Part shown: in pieces, positions 1 to 7,059 of the stretch | How the letters are laid out: every line of letters starts with the position of its first letter | How positions within the stretch are numbered: position 1 is the stretch's first letter | Assembly (NCBI GenBank): GCA_040768665.1 | Contig: JAXGMN010000108.1 | Coordinates: 1 to 17,489 of the forward strand | Length of the DNA: 17,489 bases | Source: JABWBD01 sp040768665 | GTDB taxonomy: Bacteria; Planctomycetota; Planctomycetia; Pirellulales; Thermoguttaceae | Reading direction: 5' to 3' | Position numbers and translations under genes: made by a program | The notes under the pieces: model-generated | What the model was told of the DNA's origin: nothing | The model's database searches: none | Seen by the model: only the letters and a program-made list of their open reading frames with translations

Positions 1-2
1 CC

Positions 3-731
3 GCGGGCACGACCGACGTGTTCTACTTTGGCAATGCCATCGGCGAGTCGGGCGATTCCGCGAGCGACGCCAAAGTGACGGCCACCGACGAAATCGCCGC
101 CCGCAACAATCCGGCACTCCTTGACCATGCGAACGTCGATAACCGGTATGACTTCAATCGCGACACGAAGGTCGACGCCACCGATCAAATCATCGCACGC
201 AACAACCAGACGTTCGTGGCCAATGCGCTCAGCTTGATCGTCGCTCCCGCGCCGGCGCCGGCCGGGCAGGGCATGGCCACCGGCCTGGCGTTGGAAGCGG
301 ATCCGCCTGCGTCGCTCATCCAGGTCGAGACGAGCATTGCCGAAGTGATCGCTGAAACGGCGGAGTTGCCGCAGGAACCGATCGCGGCCGAGGAAAACAC
401 GGTCGCTCCGATCGCCTGGATCGACCGTCCGTCGGAGTCGTCGCGGCTGCGGGAGGCTGGGGCAACCACCGGCGGCAAGGGCTCGCTGGCCGCCTACGAC
501 ACGGGGGTTGCCGACGAGGTCGGCGTGGTGGAGACGTCGGTCGTGAAGCGAGCCGGCCGCGCACCAGTGGCGAAGCGGACCGCGATCGTTCCCGGGCCGA
601 CGCCCGCCGAGCTTGGAGAACTCGCCCGTTGGCTCGTCTTGGAACAGAGCCAGCGGGAGGTATCGGCGCCCAAGCTTCGCAGCCCGTGGGCCGGGGCGGT
701 GGATGCCTATTTCATGATGATGGGGCGGTAG
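3..731 (+). CDS. Dockerin-type surface protein, C-terminal part (5' end outside window)
   Basis: The reading frame is open from the left edge, so the true start lies upstream. The visible part begins in the last strand of a GRHIFYN-type domain (TTDVFYFGNAIGE) and runs into a type I-like dockerin. Its two 12-residue calcium loops lie at about 54-89 (D-S-A-S-D-A-K-V-T-A-T-D) and 150-185 (D-F-N-R-D-T-K-V-D-A-T-D), each followed by an ARNNP/ARNNQT helix end. Then comes a linker of about 130 residues rich in Pro, Ala, Glu and Thr, and a conserved tail (about 603-728) with ELGELARWLVLEQ and AVDAYFMM before the TAG stop. The dockerin closely matches that of the C25 protease at 11187-15029, which suggests recent duplication. 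Dockerins bind cohesins in other bacteria; the partner here is unknown. The N-terminal function cannot be seen. Confidence 0.9.
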   Translation, partial: AGTTDVFYFGNAIGESGDSASDAKVTATDEIAARNNPALLDHANVDNRYDFNRDTKVDATDQIIARNNQTFVANALSLIVAPAPAPAGQGMATGLALEADPPASLIQVETSIAEVIAETAELPQEPIAAEENTVAPIAWIDRPSESSRLREAGATTGGKGSLAAYDTGVADEVGVVETSVVKRAGRAPVAKRTAIVPGPTPAELGELARWLVLEQSQREVSAPKLRSPWAGAVDAYFMMMGR

Positions 732-776
732 CGGATGGAACAGGAGGGAACCGAGGCAACAGAGTGGTGGGAGGAT

Positions 777-866
777 AGAAAAGAAAATGGGGGAAAAGAA
801 GATGGTTCCCGAAATCGGAAACCCAATTCATCCTCCTCATGTTCTTTTCCACCATCTTCTTTTCTC
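777..866. repeat. Purine/pyrimidine-rich foldback repeat, copy 1
   Basis: The left arm (from about 777, GAAAAGAAAATGG then GGAAAAGAAGATGG) pairs with the right arm ending near 866 (CCACCATCTTCTTTTC), giving a long imperfect hairpin. Read on the minus strand, the block resembles the one at 4368-4440, including the shared inner string GGGAACCATCTTCTTTTCC. It is therefore a dispersed repeat family rather than chance low complexity. It begins 45 bases after the stop codon of the upstream gene. Confidence 0.7.
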
Positions 867-952
867 CGCTTCTTGACTCCTGTTCAGTCCACCCCCCACC
901 GCTCTCATTCCAGGTTGGCTCCGGGAAGAATCAGTCTTCCCCAAAACCAATC

Positions 953-1037
953 CTCTGCGCTCTTCGTTTCTCTGCGTTGCCCCCTCTATGTCTTGAGGAG
1001 TTCAAAGGGACAACGCAGAGAAACGAAGAGCGCAGAG
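953..1037. repeat. Perfect 27-bp inverted repeat with 31-base loop
   Basis: Bases 953-979 (CTCTGCGCTCTTCGTTTCTC...) are the exact reverse complement of 1011-1037. The loop at 980-1010 contains a weaker CCTC/GAGG pairing. There is no T-run on either side and no flanking direct duplication, so it fits neither a standard terminator nor a fresh transposon end. It looks like an intergenic palindromic repeat that could form a cruciform or a strong RNA hairpin. Confidence 0.85.
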
Positions 1038-1392
1038 AAGACCTCCTGAATAGCCTGGCTACCTAGGCATTCTCGTCCGCTGCCGTTGTGGAACAGAACG
1101 AGAAAATACCACGCTGCATGGCATCGGGGGCATCTTTCGCCAGCCGTCAGACGGGAGATGGAATCCCGCGAGGACGCTTTTCGGTGGGGGATTCTTGCTT
1201 GACTGTTGTGGGCTGCATCGTAGGTTTTGGTAGGAGGGTAACCGGTACGACCTGCGTCTTGCCGGCGGCCTGGCTGGGATGCTCGAATCCGCGACCTGTT
1301 GATGCTGCAACCAAACTGGCCGAGCTTCGTACCTATGTTCTACTTCTCACGACTCGTGAAAATCGCTCGCGAGTGATCGCCTCGCTGTCTCC

Positions 1393-1398
1393 GGAGGG
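1393..1398 (+). promoter_or_regulatory. Ribosome binding site for the 906-residue surface protein
   Basis: GGAGGG lies six bases before the ATG at 1405. This strong Shine-Dalgarno fixes the start there and makes the long overlapping frame beginning at 1401 unlikely. Confidence 0.75.
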
Positions 1399-1404
1399 CT
1401 TTGG

Positions 1405-4125
1405 ATGTCTCGGCCCATGCGCCGCCTGTTTGGTCGCTCCACCACGCCGCAGCGCGGCGCGAATCGCTACCGCCGGCTTCGTCTGGAACCCCTGGAAACA
1501 CGTACCCTCCTGGCCCTCACCATCGACGTGGGCGACCACTTCCTCCTGCCCGACACGCCCGCGCAGACGATCGCGATCTATGTCTCCGGCGGCGATGCGG
1601 TCGAGGGCCTGAACTTCAACGCGCAAGTGGCCGATGGCGGCCCGGAACTGGGCGGCTCCGTCGACGGGCCGGCCATCACCGCCGTCGACCTCACCACCGG
1701 AGCGATCTTTGGCGGCAACAGTTCCGGCCCCCAGAACATCTTGCAGCTCTTGGGCCTGAACTATCCCCAGGCTGCCGTCTACACCGTTACCACGGCGAGC
1801 GGCACCGTCGCGGCCGACGGGCTGTTGGCCACGCTCACGATCGACACAACCGGCTTTGCATCCGGCAGCACCTTCGATCTCAAGCTTGCCGGCACATTCA
1901 ACGGCGACACCGACTTCGCCGGCATCCCCATCGCGATCACCAACGGCCACATCACGCTCAACGCTGCGCCCGTCGCCGCAGACGATTCGCTGACAGTGGC
2001 CGAGGACGGGAGCCGCAGCGACGCAGTCGCGGCCACCGATGCCGACGCGGGCGACACCCTGACCTATCGCATCGAAACCGGCCCCGTGCACGGCACGATC
2101 ACCAGCTTCAACACGAACACCGGCGCCTTCACCTACGAGCCCGACGCGAACTACCGCGGCGCCGACAGCTTCACGTTCATCGCAAACGACGGCAAGGTCG
2201 ACGGCAACGAGGGTACCGTCTCCATCACAGTTACCGAGGTCAACGACACGCCGGCGCGGACCGCCGGCACGGTTGCCAACCTCACCGTGGCCGAGGACTC
2301 CGGGACAACCTCGCTCGGCCTAGGCAGCATAGCCTACAGCCCCGGCGGCGGAAGCGACGAGTCGGGCCAGACGCTCACGTACAGAGTCACCGCGGTTCCC
2401 GGCGCCGGCGTCGGATCGATCGTGCTGGCCGACGGCACAACGGCCGTCACCGCGGGCACGACCTACACGCTCACGCAGATCCGCGGGATGCAGTTCAAGA
2501 CGGTCTCCAACCTCAACGGCTCCGGCACCTTCACGTTCACGGTCACCGACAACGGCACAACCAACGGCGCTGCCGATCCCAAGACACTCACCCAATCGCT
2601 CACCGTCACCGTAACCACCGTGAACGACACGCCGGCGCGAACCGCCGGGACGGTCGCCAACCTGACCGTGGCGGAAGACTCGGGCACAACCTCGCTGGGC
2701 CTCGGCAGCGTGGCCTACAGCCCCGGCGGCGGAACCGACGAGTCAAGCCAGACGCTCACGTACAGAGTCACCGCGGTTCCCGGCGCCGGCATCGGCTCGA
2801 TCGTGCTGGCCGACGGCACAACGGCCGTCACCGCGGGCACGACCTACACGCTCGCCCAGATCCGCGGGATGCAGTTCAAGACGGCGCCCGACGCAACCGG
2901 CTCCGGCACCTTCACGTTCACCGTGACCGACAACGGCACAACCGCCGGCGCTGCCGATCCGAAGACGCTGACGCAGTCGCTCACCATTACCGTCACGGGC
3001 ACGGCGGACGTGGTCGGGCGGCACATCTTCTACAACAACTCGGCTTTCGACGGCAACGACGCGGCGGCCAATGCCCAGGACGACGCCGCGATGCCGTCAT
3101 CCACCGAGAAGCAGGCCCTTCTGCCGGGCGAGACCGCCACCTTCGCCAATTACACCAGCTACAGCCGCGGCATCAACGGGATCATGGTCGACATCCAGGG
3201 CCTGGCCGACCCCGGCGAGCTCGGCGCGGCCGACTTCCTCTTCCGCGTGGGCAACGACGGCGATCCCAATACCTGGGCCGCCGGGCCCGCGCCGCTGAGC
3301 GTGAGCGTCCGCGCGGGGGCCGGCGTCGCCGGTTCCCACCGGGTCACGCTGATTTGGCAGGACAACGCGATCGAGAACCAGTGGCTCCAGGTCACCGTCC
3401 TGGCGACCGATAACACCGGATTGCCGCAGGGCGGGGCGGATGTCTTCTACTTCGGCAATGCGATCGGCGAGTCGGGCAATTCGGCGACCGATGCCAAGGT
3501 CGATGCCACCGACGAGATTGCCGCCCGCAACCACCCGCACATTCTCGTCGCGCCGGCTTCGGTCGACGACGCCTACGACTACAACCGCGACAAGCTCGTC
3601 AACGCCACCGATGAGATCCTGGCCAGGAACAACCAGACGGTAGCAGGCACGGCCCTGGAACTAATTGCCGCCCCGGAGCTCCCCATCGCGCCGCTCAGCA
3701 GCGCAGAGGTCTTTGCACCGGAGGATTTCCGAGCGAGCGGGGAATCCGTGGGGCTGGCTTTCGCGGCCGATGCACCGGCGGAAGAGGGCCTTGGCAGCGG
3801 CACGGTCCTGGCGGTCTTCCTTGCCGACGGCAGCGACCGGCAATCCGATCCCGTTGAAGAGAACCGTGCGGCCGAGTCGGCATGGGATGCGGAACCGGCG
3901 GATTGGGCCGCGCTCGAGCGATTCTCAGGACGGCGGAGCCGCGACGGCGATATTTTCCACGACGACGAGCATATCTTCCATTCCGAAGCGTCTCGAACGA
4001 CGGAGCTCCAGGAGGTGGCGGCGTGGATCGAGATCGAGCGACTGCGACTTCGGCCGTTGCAGCCGGCCATGCGCCGCGCGGCGATCGAGGCCGTCGATCT
4101 GTTCTTCATGGATTACGCCCGGTAG
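1405..4125 (+). CDS. Multidomain surface protein: cohesin-like domain, cadherin/VCBS-like repeats, dockerin
   Basis: 906 residues. Residues 1-37 are Arg-rich and end in LEPLETRTLLA, a LEPR-XLL-like motif typical of exported planctomycete proteins. Residues about 38-185 form a beta-rich domain (VSGGDAVEGLNFNAQVADGG; GTVAADGLLATLTIDTTGF) whose layout resembles cohesin; it is also the core of the protein at 16227-16871. Residues about 186-279 are a VCBS/cadherin-like domain (VAEDGS, TDADAGDTLTYRI, GADSFTFIANDG). Two near-identical 127-residue repeats follow (about 280-406 and 407-532). Residues about 536-690 are the GRHIFYN domain (FANYTSYSRGINGIMVDI). The dockerin follows, with calcium loops N692-D703 and D725-D736, then an acidic linker and the conserved tail (864-906, W...E...AVDLFF). 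The protein probably works in adhesion or scaffolding at the cell surface. It has no visible catalytic domain and no membrane anchor. Confidence 0.92.
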   Translation: MSRPMRRLFGRSTTPQRGANRYRRLRLEPLETRTLLALTIDVGDHFLLPDTPAQTIAIYVSGGDAVEGLNFNAQVADGGPELGGSVDGPAITAVDLTTGAIFGGNSSGPQNILQLLGLNYPQAAVYTVTTASGTVAADGLLATLTIDTTGFASGSTFDLKLAGTFNGDTDFAGIPIAITNGHITLNAAPVAADDSLTVAEDGSRSDAVAATDADAGDTLTYRIETGPVHGTITSFNTNTGAFTYEPDANYRGADSFTFIANDGKVDGNEGTVSITVTEVNDTPARTAGTVANLTVAEDSGTTSLGLGSIAYSPGGGSDESGQTLTYRVTAVPGAGVGSIVLADGTTAVTAGTTYTLTQIRGMQFKTVSNLNGSGTFTFTVTDNGTTNGAADPKTLTQSLTVTVTTVNDTPARTAGTVANLTVAEDSGTTSLGLGSVAYSPGGGTDESSQTLTYRVTAVPGAGIGSIVLADGTTAVTAGTTYTLAQIRGMQFKTAPDATGSGTFTFTVTDNGTTAGAADPKTLTQSLTITVTGTADVVGRHIFYNNSAFDGNDAAANAQDDAAMPSSTEKQALLPGETATFANYTSYSRGINGIMVDIQGLADPGELGAADFLFRVGNDGDPNTWAAGPAPLSVSVRAGAGVAGSHRVTLIWQDNAIENQWLQVTVLATDNTGLPQGGADVFYFGNAIGESGNSATDAKVDATDEIAARNHPHILVAPASVDDAYDYNRDKLVNATDEILARNNQTVAGTALELIAAPELPIAPLSSAEVFAPEDFRASGESVGLAFAADAPAEEGLGSGTVLAVFLADGSDRQSDPVEENRAAESAWDAEPADWAALERFSGRRSRDGDIFHDDEHIFHSEASRTTELQEVAAWIEIERLRLRPLQPAMRRAAIEAVDLFFMDYAR
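2242..3000 (+). repeat. Two tandem 381-bp in-frame repeats within the surface protein gene
   Basis: Unit 1 (2242-2622) and unit 2 (2623-about 3000) both open with AACGACACGCCGGCGCG and stay in register for 127 codons. Long runs are identical in DNA, for example CAGACGCTCACGTACAGAG and the stretch around CGGCGCCGGC, while some codons differ silently. The units encode cadherin-like beta domains with the strings VAEDSGTTSLGLGS, TLTYRVTAVPGAG and GTFTFTVTDNGTT. Recent duplication or gene conversion is likely. Confidence 0.9.
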
Positions 4126-4223
4126 AGCACGGAAAGCGCCCCCGCAAAGATCCTAAGGTGTTGCGAATTCGTCGTTTAGCCTCGGCGCAGCCTTCGTCCG
4201 CAACCAACGCAGAATTGGCGATT

Positions 4224-4347
4224 GTAACCGTTCACGCCCACGGCCGGGGACTGGTCCATTTTTCGGCCAGTTCGGCCGTTTTGGCGTCAAGAGGTGGGCC
4301 GAAAACATGGACCTGTCCCCTTCTCCTCCGCGCGCGTGAACGGTTAC
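4224..4347. mobile_element. 124-bp MITE with 14-bp perfect terminal inverted repeats and 8-bp target duplication
   Basis: The left end GTAACCGTTCACGC (4224-4237) is the exact reverse complement of the right end GCGTGAACGGTTAC (4334-4347). The element is flanked directly by TGGCGATT on both sides (4216-4223 and 4348-4355), an 8-bp target duplication. Inside, GGGGACTGGTCCAT pairs imperfectly with ATGGACCTGTCCCC, so most of the element can fold back on itself. It encodes nothing. Ends starting GTAA and 8-bp duplications are hallmarks of the IS66 family, so an IS66-type transposase probably moved it. That transposase is unlikely to be the local IS66 element, whose ends are different. Confidence 0.88.
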
Positions 4348-4367
4348 TGGCGATTCAAGGCAGGGCT

Positions 4368-4495
4368 GAGAAAAGAAGATGGTGGAAAAGAAGATGACGA
4401 GGGAGATGATTTGCGACTTGGGAACCATCTTCTTTTCCCCATCTTCTTTTCCCCATCTTCTTTTCCCCATCTTCCTTTCCCCCATCTTCTTTTCC
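4368..4495. repeat. Purine/pyrimidine-rich foldback repeat, copy 2, with 14-bp tandem array
   Basis: The left side (4368-4396) has GAGAAAAGAAGATGG followed by GGAAAAGAAGATG. The right side is five tandem copies of CCATCTTCTTTTCC (4425-4438, 4439-4452, 4453-4466, 4467-4481 with one added base and one change, and 4482-4495). Left and right are complementary, so alternative hairpins can form. The first part matches copy 1 (777-866) in inverted orientation. It lies downstream of a dockerin-protein gene, as copy 1 does. Confidence 0.85.
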
Positions 4496-4650
4496 TTGTT
4501 TCATCTTGGCCCTCCCCTCGGCCGCAACCAAATTCGAAGCCATTTGCGAATGACACCCAGGCGAAAACTTTGTCCAAAAGACAAGACACTACGAGCGGAT
4601 GTCGCTAGACAAGCTAAGTGCCCGCTCCGGCGCCGGCCATAAGAGCCACA

Positions 4651-4686
4651 GACCTGTCCCCTCTATTCCGCCGCGTGAACGGTTAC
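4651..4686. repeat. Lone MITE-like right end
   Basis: GACCTGTCCCC is followed by the 14-base end GCGTGAACGGTTAC (4673-4686), matching the right end of the MITE at 4310-4347 with a slightly different spacer. I found no matching left end nearby. It is a relic or the decayed end of a second copy. Confidence 0.7.
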
Positions 4687-4850
4687 ACAACTGCCCGTTT
4701 GCGTGTGTTTCTGCACAAATGCGAAAGAATATGCGCGATCTGCCGCATCCCTGACTTTGCCAAAGCGCAGGCAACTTCGCTAAACGCGCGATTTTTTCGT
4801 TTTCACTACTTCTTGTGGGCCGCCTCTTGACAATCGCTGTGCGGGCGGGA

Positions 4851-5825
4851 ATGATCATAGGGGAAAGAAAGTCCGTTTCCAGGAGATCCAGTAAGGTCGT
4901 GACGTCCTCTTTGCGCCAACGCCGATTGCCGACATCGACGGTCTGCCGTATCGCGCTGGCAGTCTGCGCCTCGGCGGCCCTGGCAGGCGACGTGGCTGCC
5001 GACACGTTCCAAAGTGCACTGTACCGGTTCGATATTCCGGCGACTGAGGCCGCTGCGCGGGAACAATCGGCAGACGACAGTGGCGTCTATTTGCGAGTCT
5101 CCAATGCCGACGGGATCGTGAGCGATCCCGCGAGGCCGTTTTGCACCCTGCCCGCTCCGGTTGAGAGCGGGACCGTGCTGTTCGAGTTCTTTGTCGCCGG
5201 CGACGCCCCGGAGTTGACGATCGAGCGGGTTCGTTTCCATGATCTTACAGCTCCGGGTGGCTTGCTCGAGAATCTCTGCGCGGCGTTCCGAACTGATCAG
5301 GACAATGACATTGCGTGGCAACCTTCACTCCCCCGTCAAATCTGCGTGGAGCGAGGCGATGGTGGAGGTTGCGAGATTACGTTCGATCTTCGTTCACGTA
5401 GCGATCCGGCCGGACTCAGTGCGGGTCAGGTCGTCGGCCTGATGTTCGAACTCGCCCCTGGCGAGACGGTCGAGACGCTCATCGATCGCCGCTTGGCCCG
5501 CGCCGACTTACGTCCGGAAATCGAAGTGCGCGGCATCACGGGCGAAGCGGTCGTCTGGGCACTTGCGCCGCGCAGGATTGCTTCGGGTCGAGATGTGCCG
5601 CGACCGAGCAACGGAACGCTGGCCAACGCGACTGCCCCGGCCGCTACGAGCGTTGTGCCGCGCGGCCCAGTTGCCATTGGCGGGTGGGTAGCCTTTTTTC
5701 CAGACGACGTAGACGAGCCTTTCGCGGACAGTTTCACGCGCAAGGTATTATCCGTGGTTCCTCGGGGTGTTCGTGCACGCGAGCCGCCAAACGCGCTGCG
5801 CGACCGGCTTTACCTGGTTTCGTAG
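4851..5825 (+). CDS. Exported protein of unknown function
   Basis: About 324 residues from the ATG at 4851. A GTG at 4815 and a GTG at 4899 are alternative in-frame starts, and none has a strong ribosome binding site. A basic segment (SLRQRRLP) is followed by a hydrophobic stretch and a likely signal-peptidase site near ALAGDVAA-D, so the protein is probably exported. The mature part has several cysteines (FCTLP, ENLCAAF, QICVERG, GCEITF) that could form disulfides, a string ITFDLRSRSD, and twice the sequence SVVPRG near the C-terminus. I recognise no family. It ends without a PEP-CTERM signal or dockerin, unlike its neighbours. The next gene starts 34 bases downstream on the same strand, so the two are probably co-transcribed. 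An N-terminal lipobox was considered, but LAVC is a poor fit. Confidence 0.7.
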   Translation: MIIGERKSVSRRSSKVVTSSLRQRRLPTSTVCRIALAVCASAALAGDVAADTFQSALYRFDIPATEAAAREQSADDSGVYLRVSNADGIVSDPARPFCTLPAPVESGTVLFEFFVAGDAPELTIERVRFHDLTAPGGLLENLCAAFRTDQDNDIAWQPSLPRQICVERGDGGGCEITFDLRSRSDPAGLSAGQVVGLMFELAPGETVETLIDRRLARADLRPEIEVRGITGEAVVWALAPRRIASGRDVPRPSNGTLANATAPAATSVVPRGPVAIGGWVAFFPDDVDEPFADSFTRKVLSVVPRGVRAREPPNALRDRLYLVS

Positions 5826-5859
5826 TGCGTTGTTTCACACCGATTACCGAGGAAGAACC

Positions 5860-6690
5860 ATGAAGAAAGCTTTTATACTATTTCTGCTGTCGCTCGCGAC
5901 CGTGTGTCTAGCACCGTCCGTTGGCAACGCCGACACTGCTGGCAACGCCGACACTGCCGTTTGGTTGGCGGGCGCTACGGATTATGCGGCAGGCAGTGTC
6001 ACCCTTAACGATAGCGAGATTGAGGCCCACGGGGGTGTCTGGCCGGATCTTGATATCTCTATGCACTACAGTGTCAAGTCTTACGACGATACATCGCAGA
6101 ATAAGGTGCTTTTCCTGTATGAATACACGCTGAAGCTGGAGCCGACTTCCACTCAAAAGCTCGAGGGTGCGATCAGCCACTTCATTATTGAAGTGTCTAA
6201 CGACGCCCTGGACCAGGCGAACACCCAAACCTTCACCATGGCCAACGTCCTTGCTTGGGCAGATGACAGCATTACTGGCCAACTCGGCACATTCGATGGC
6301 GCCAAGAAGTCCAATCCTTTGCTCCCAGAGCCAATCTACGGACTGAAATTTGATCTCTCTGGAGATCCATTTGAGGCCACTGTAGGTCTCTGGTCTGACC
6401 GGGCTCCTATGGCTGGCGACTTTTATGCGAAAAGCGGCAACGTCCAAAACGAGGGCTGGAATGCCGGGTGGGCCGAGGACCTTGAAACTGGGCTGCGGTA
6501 TCATTGGGGGTACGGTGAGAGTCCCCTCACTAACGAGAACCTCTTCGGCAAAATTCCCGTCCCCGATTCTGTAGTTCACTCCCTTACGGCCGAGGTGCCA
6601 GAACCTGGAACCGTCACCGGTCTGGCCGGATTGACGCTGTCTGGACTGGTAATACTCGCGCGCCGGAGGCATTTGGCACGCGCTCACTAA
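5860..6690 (+). CDS. PEP-CTERM sorting-domain protein
   Basis: 276 residues. The start is the ATG at 5860, supported by GAGGAAG at 5849-5855. The N-terminus (MKKAFILFLLSLATVC) is a typical signal peptide. The C-terminus has VPEPGTVTGLAGL followed by a hydrophobic segment and an Arg-rich end (RRRHLARAH), the PEP-CTERM pattern recognised by exosortase and used to place proteins in the outer envelope or extracellular matrix. The middle (about 240 residues, with HFIIEVSND and GYGESPLTNENLFGKIPVP) is of unknown function; similar single-domain PEP-CTERM proteins are common and mostly uncharacterised. It follows the unknown exported protein by 34 bases. An 18-bp in-frame duplication sits at the expected signal cleavage region. 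Confidence 0.9.
   Translation: MKKAFILFLLSLATVCLAPSVGNADTAGNADTAVWLAGATDYAAGSVTLNDSEIEAHGGVWPDLDISMHYSVKSYDDTSQNKVLFLYEYTLKLEPTSTQKLEGAISHFIIEVSNDALDQANTQTFTMANVLAWADDSITGQLGTFDGAKKSNPLLPEPIYGLKFDLSGDPFEATVGLWSDRAPMAGDFYAKSGNVQNEGWNAGWAEDLETGLRYHWGYGESPLTNENLFGKIPVPDSVVHSLTAEVPEPGTVTGLAGLTLSGLVILARRRHLARAH
5923..5958 (+). repeat. In-frame 18-bp tandem duplication near the signal-peptide cleavage site
   Basis: GGCAACGCCGACACTGC(T/C) occurs twice head to tail and encodes GNADTA twice. It differs only in its last base, which suggests a recent slippage duplication. Confidence 0.9.
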
Positions 6691-6743
6691 GCCGCGTGCG
6701 TTCGCCACGCGTTGCTGATAAGTCCCGCGATCCGAACAACCAT

Positions 6744-6779
6744 CCTGAGGGGGCAGAGCAGAAGCTGATGCCCCTCAGG
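6744..6779 (+). terminator. Hairpin downstream of the PEP-CTERM gene, possible terminator
   Basis: CCTGAGGGG (6744-6752) and CCCCTCAGG (6771-6779) form a perfect 9-bp stem with an 18-base loop, 53 bases after the stop. No T-run follows, so intrinsic termination is uncertain. Confidence 0.4.
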
Positions 6780-7059
6780 GCTAGATTCTTGGCTTCGCCG
6801 TTCGTGTACTTTCGGCGAGCGTGCAAAACCTCGGTGGGCCGGAATTGGCGGGGCGCCGCAGGGCCGCAGTGGGTATGGGGCGGGGGCCGGCTACGGCAGG
6901 GGATCGGCGTCGGCTTCGCCTGCGGCGGTCAACGGCGACGGTGCAGCCGCTGAAATGCGCGCGCGGCGTGGCGCACACGGCCGCCCTCGCCGGGGCCAGG
7001 AACGCCGTTCTCGGCACGCCGTCCGCGGTGCCGGCCGATCGTCGCAGGGACCACTCCCG

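Larger units (their letters stand above)
732..1404. other. Gene-free stretch between two dockerin-protein genes
   Basis: I see no convincing gene in these 673 bases. The stretch holds a purine-rich foldback repeat (777-866) and a perfect 27-bp inverted repeat (953-1037). Two short dyads lie just upstream of the next gene: an 11-base palindrome CACGACTCGTG at 1348-1358 and a near-palindrome TCGCTCGCGAGTGA at 1363-1376. The short open frames across it have no family features and overlap the repeats. A TTGACT at about 1197 with a poor -10 (TAGGTT) 16 bases downstream is too weak to call a promoter. Confidence 0.6.
4126..4850. other. Repeat-rich stretch without genes
   Basis: This stretch of about 725 bases has no credible coding frame. 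From left to right it holds a MITE (4224-4347), a purine/pyrimidine foldback with a 14-bp tandem repeat (4368-4495), and a lone MITE-like end (4651-4686). I see nothing recognisable in 4496-4650. Just before the next gene, a TTGCCA with a poor -10 17 bases on (CTAAAC) is the only weak promoter-like string. Confidence 0.6.

Noticed and set aside
1280..1320. tRNA-like fragment (GCTCGAATCCGCGACC)
   Set aside because: It superficially resembles a T-arm, but no acceptor stem or anticodon arm can be drawn around it.
1333..2091. Minus-strand frame of 252 codons
   Set aside because: Antisense shadow of the surface-protein gene with no family features.
1401..3413. Long plus-strand frame of 670 codons overlapping the 906-residue gene
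   Set aside because: It is almost entirely Arg, His, Gly and Pro, as expected for the shifted frame of a GC-rich gene. The other frame has domains, a ribosome binding site and paralogues.
4425..4495. CRISPR array
   Set aside because: The 14-bp units are directly adjacent with no spacers and no cas genes nearby; this is a simple tandem repeat.
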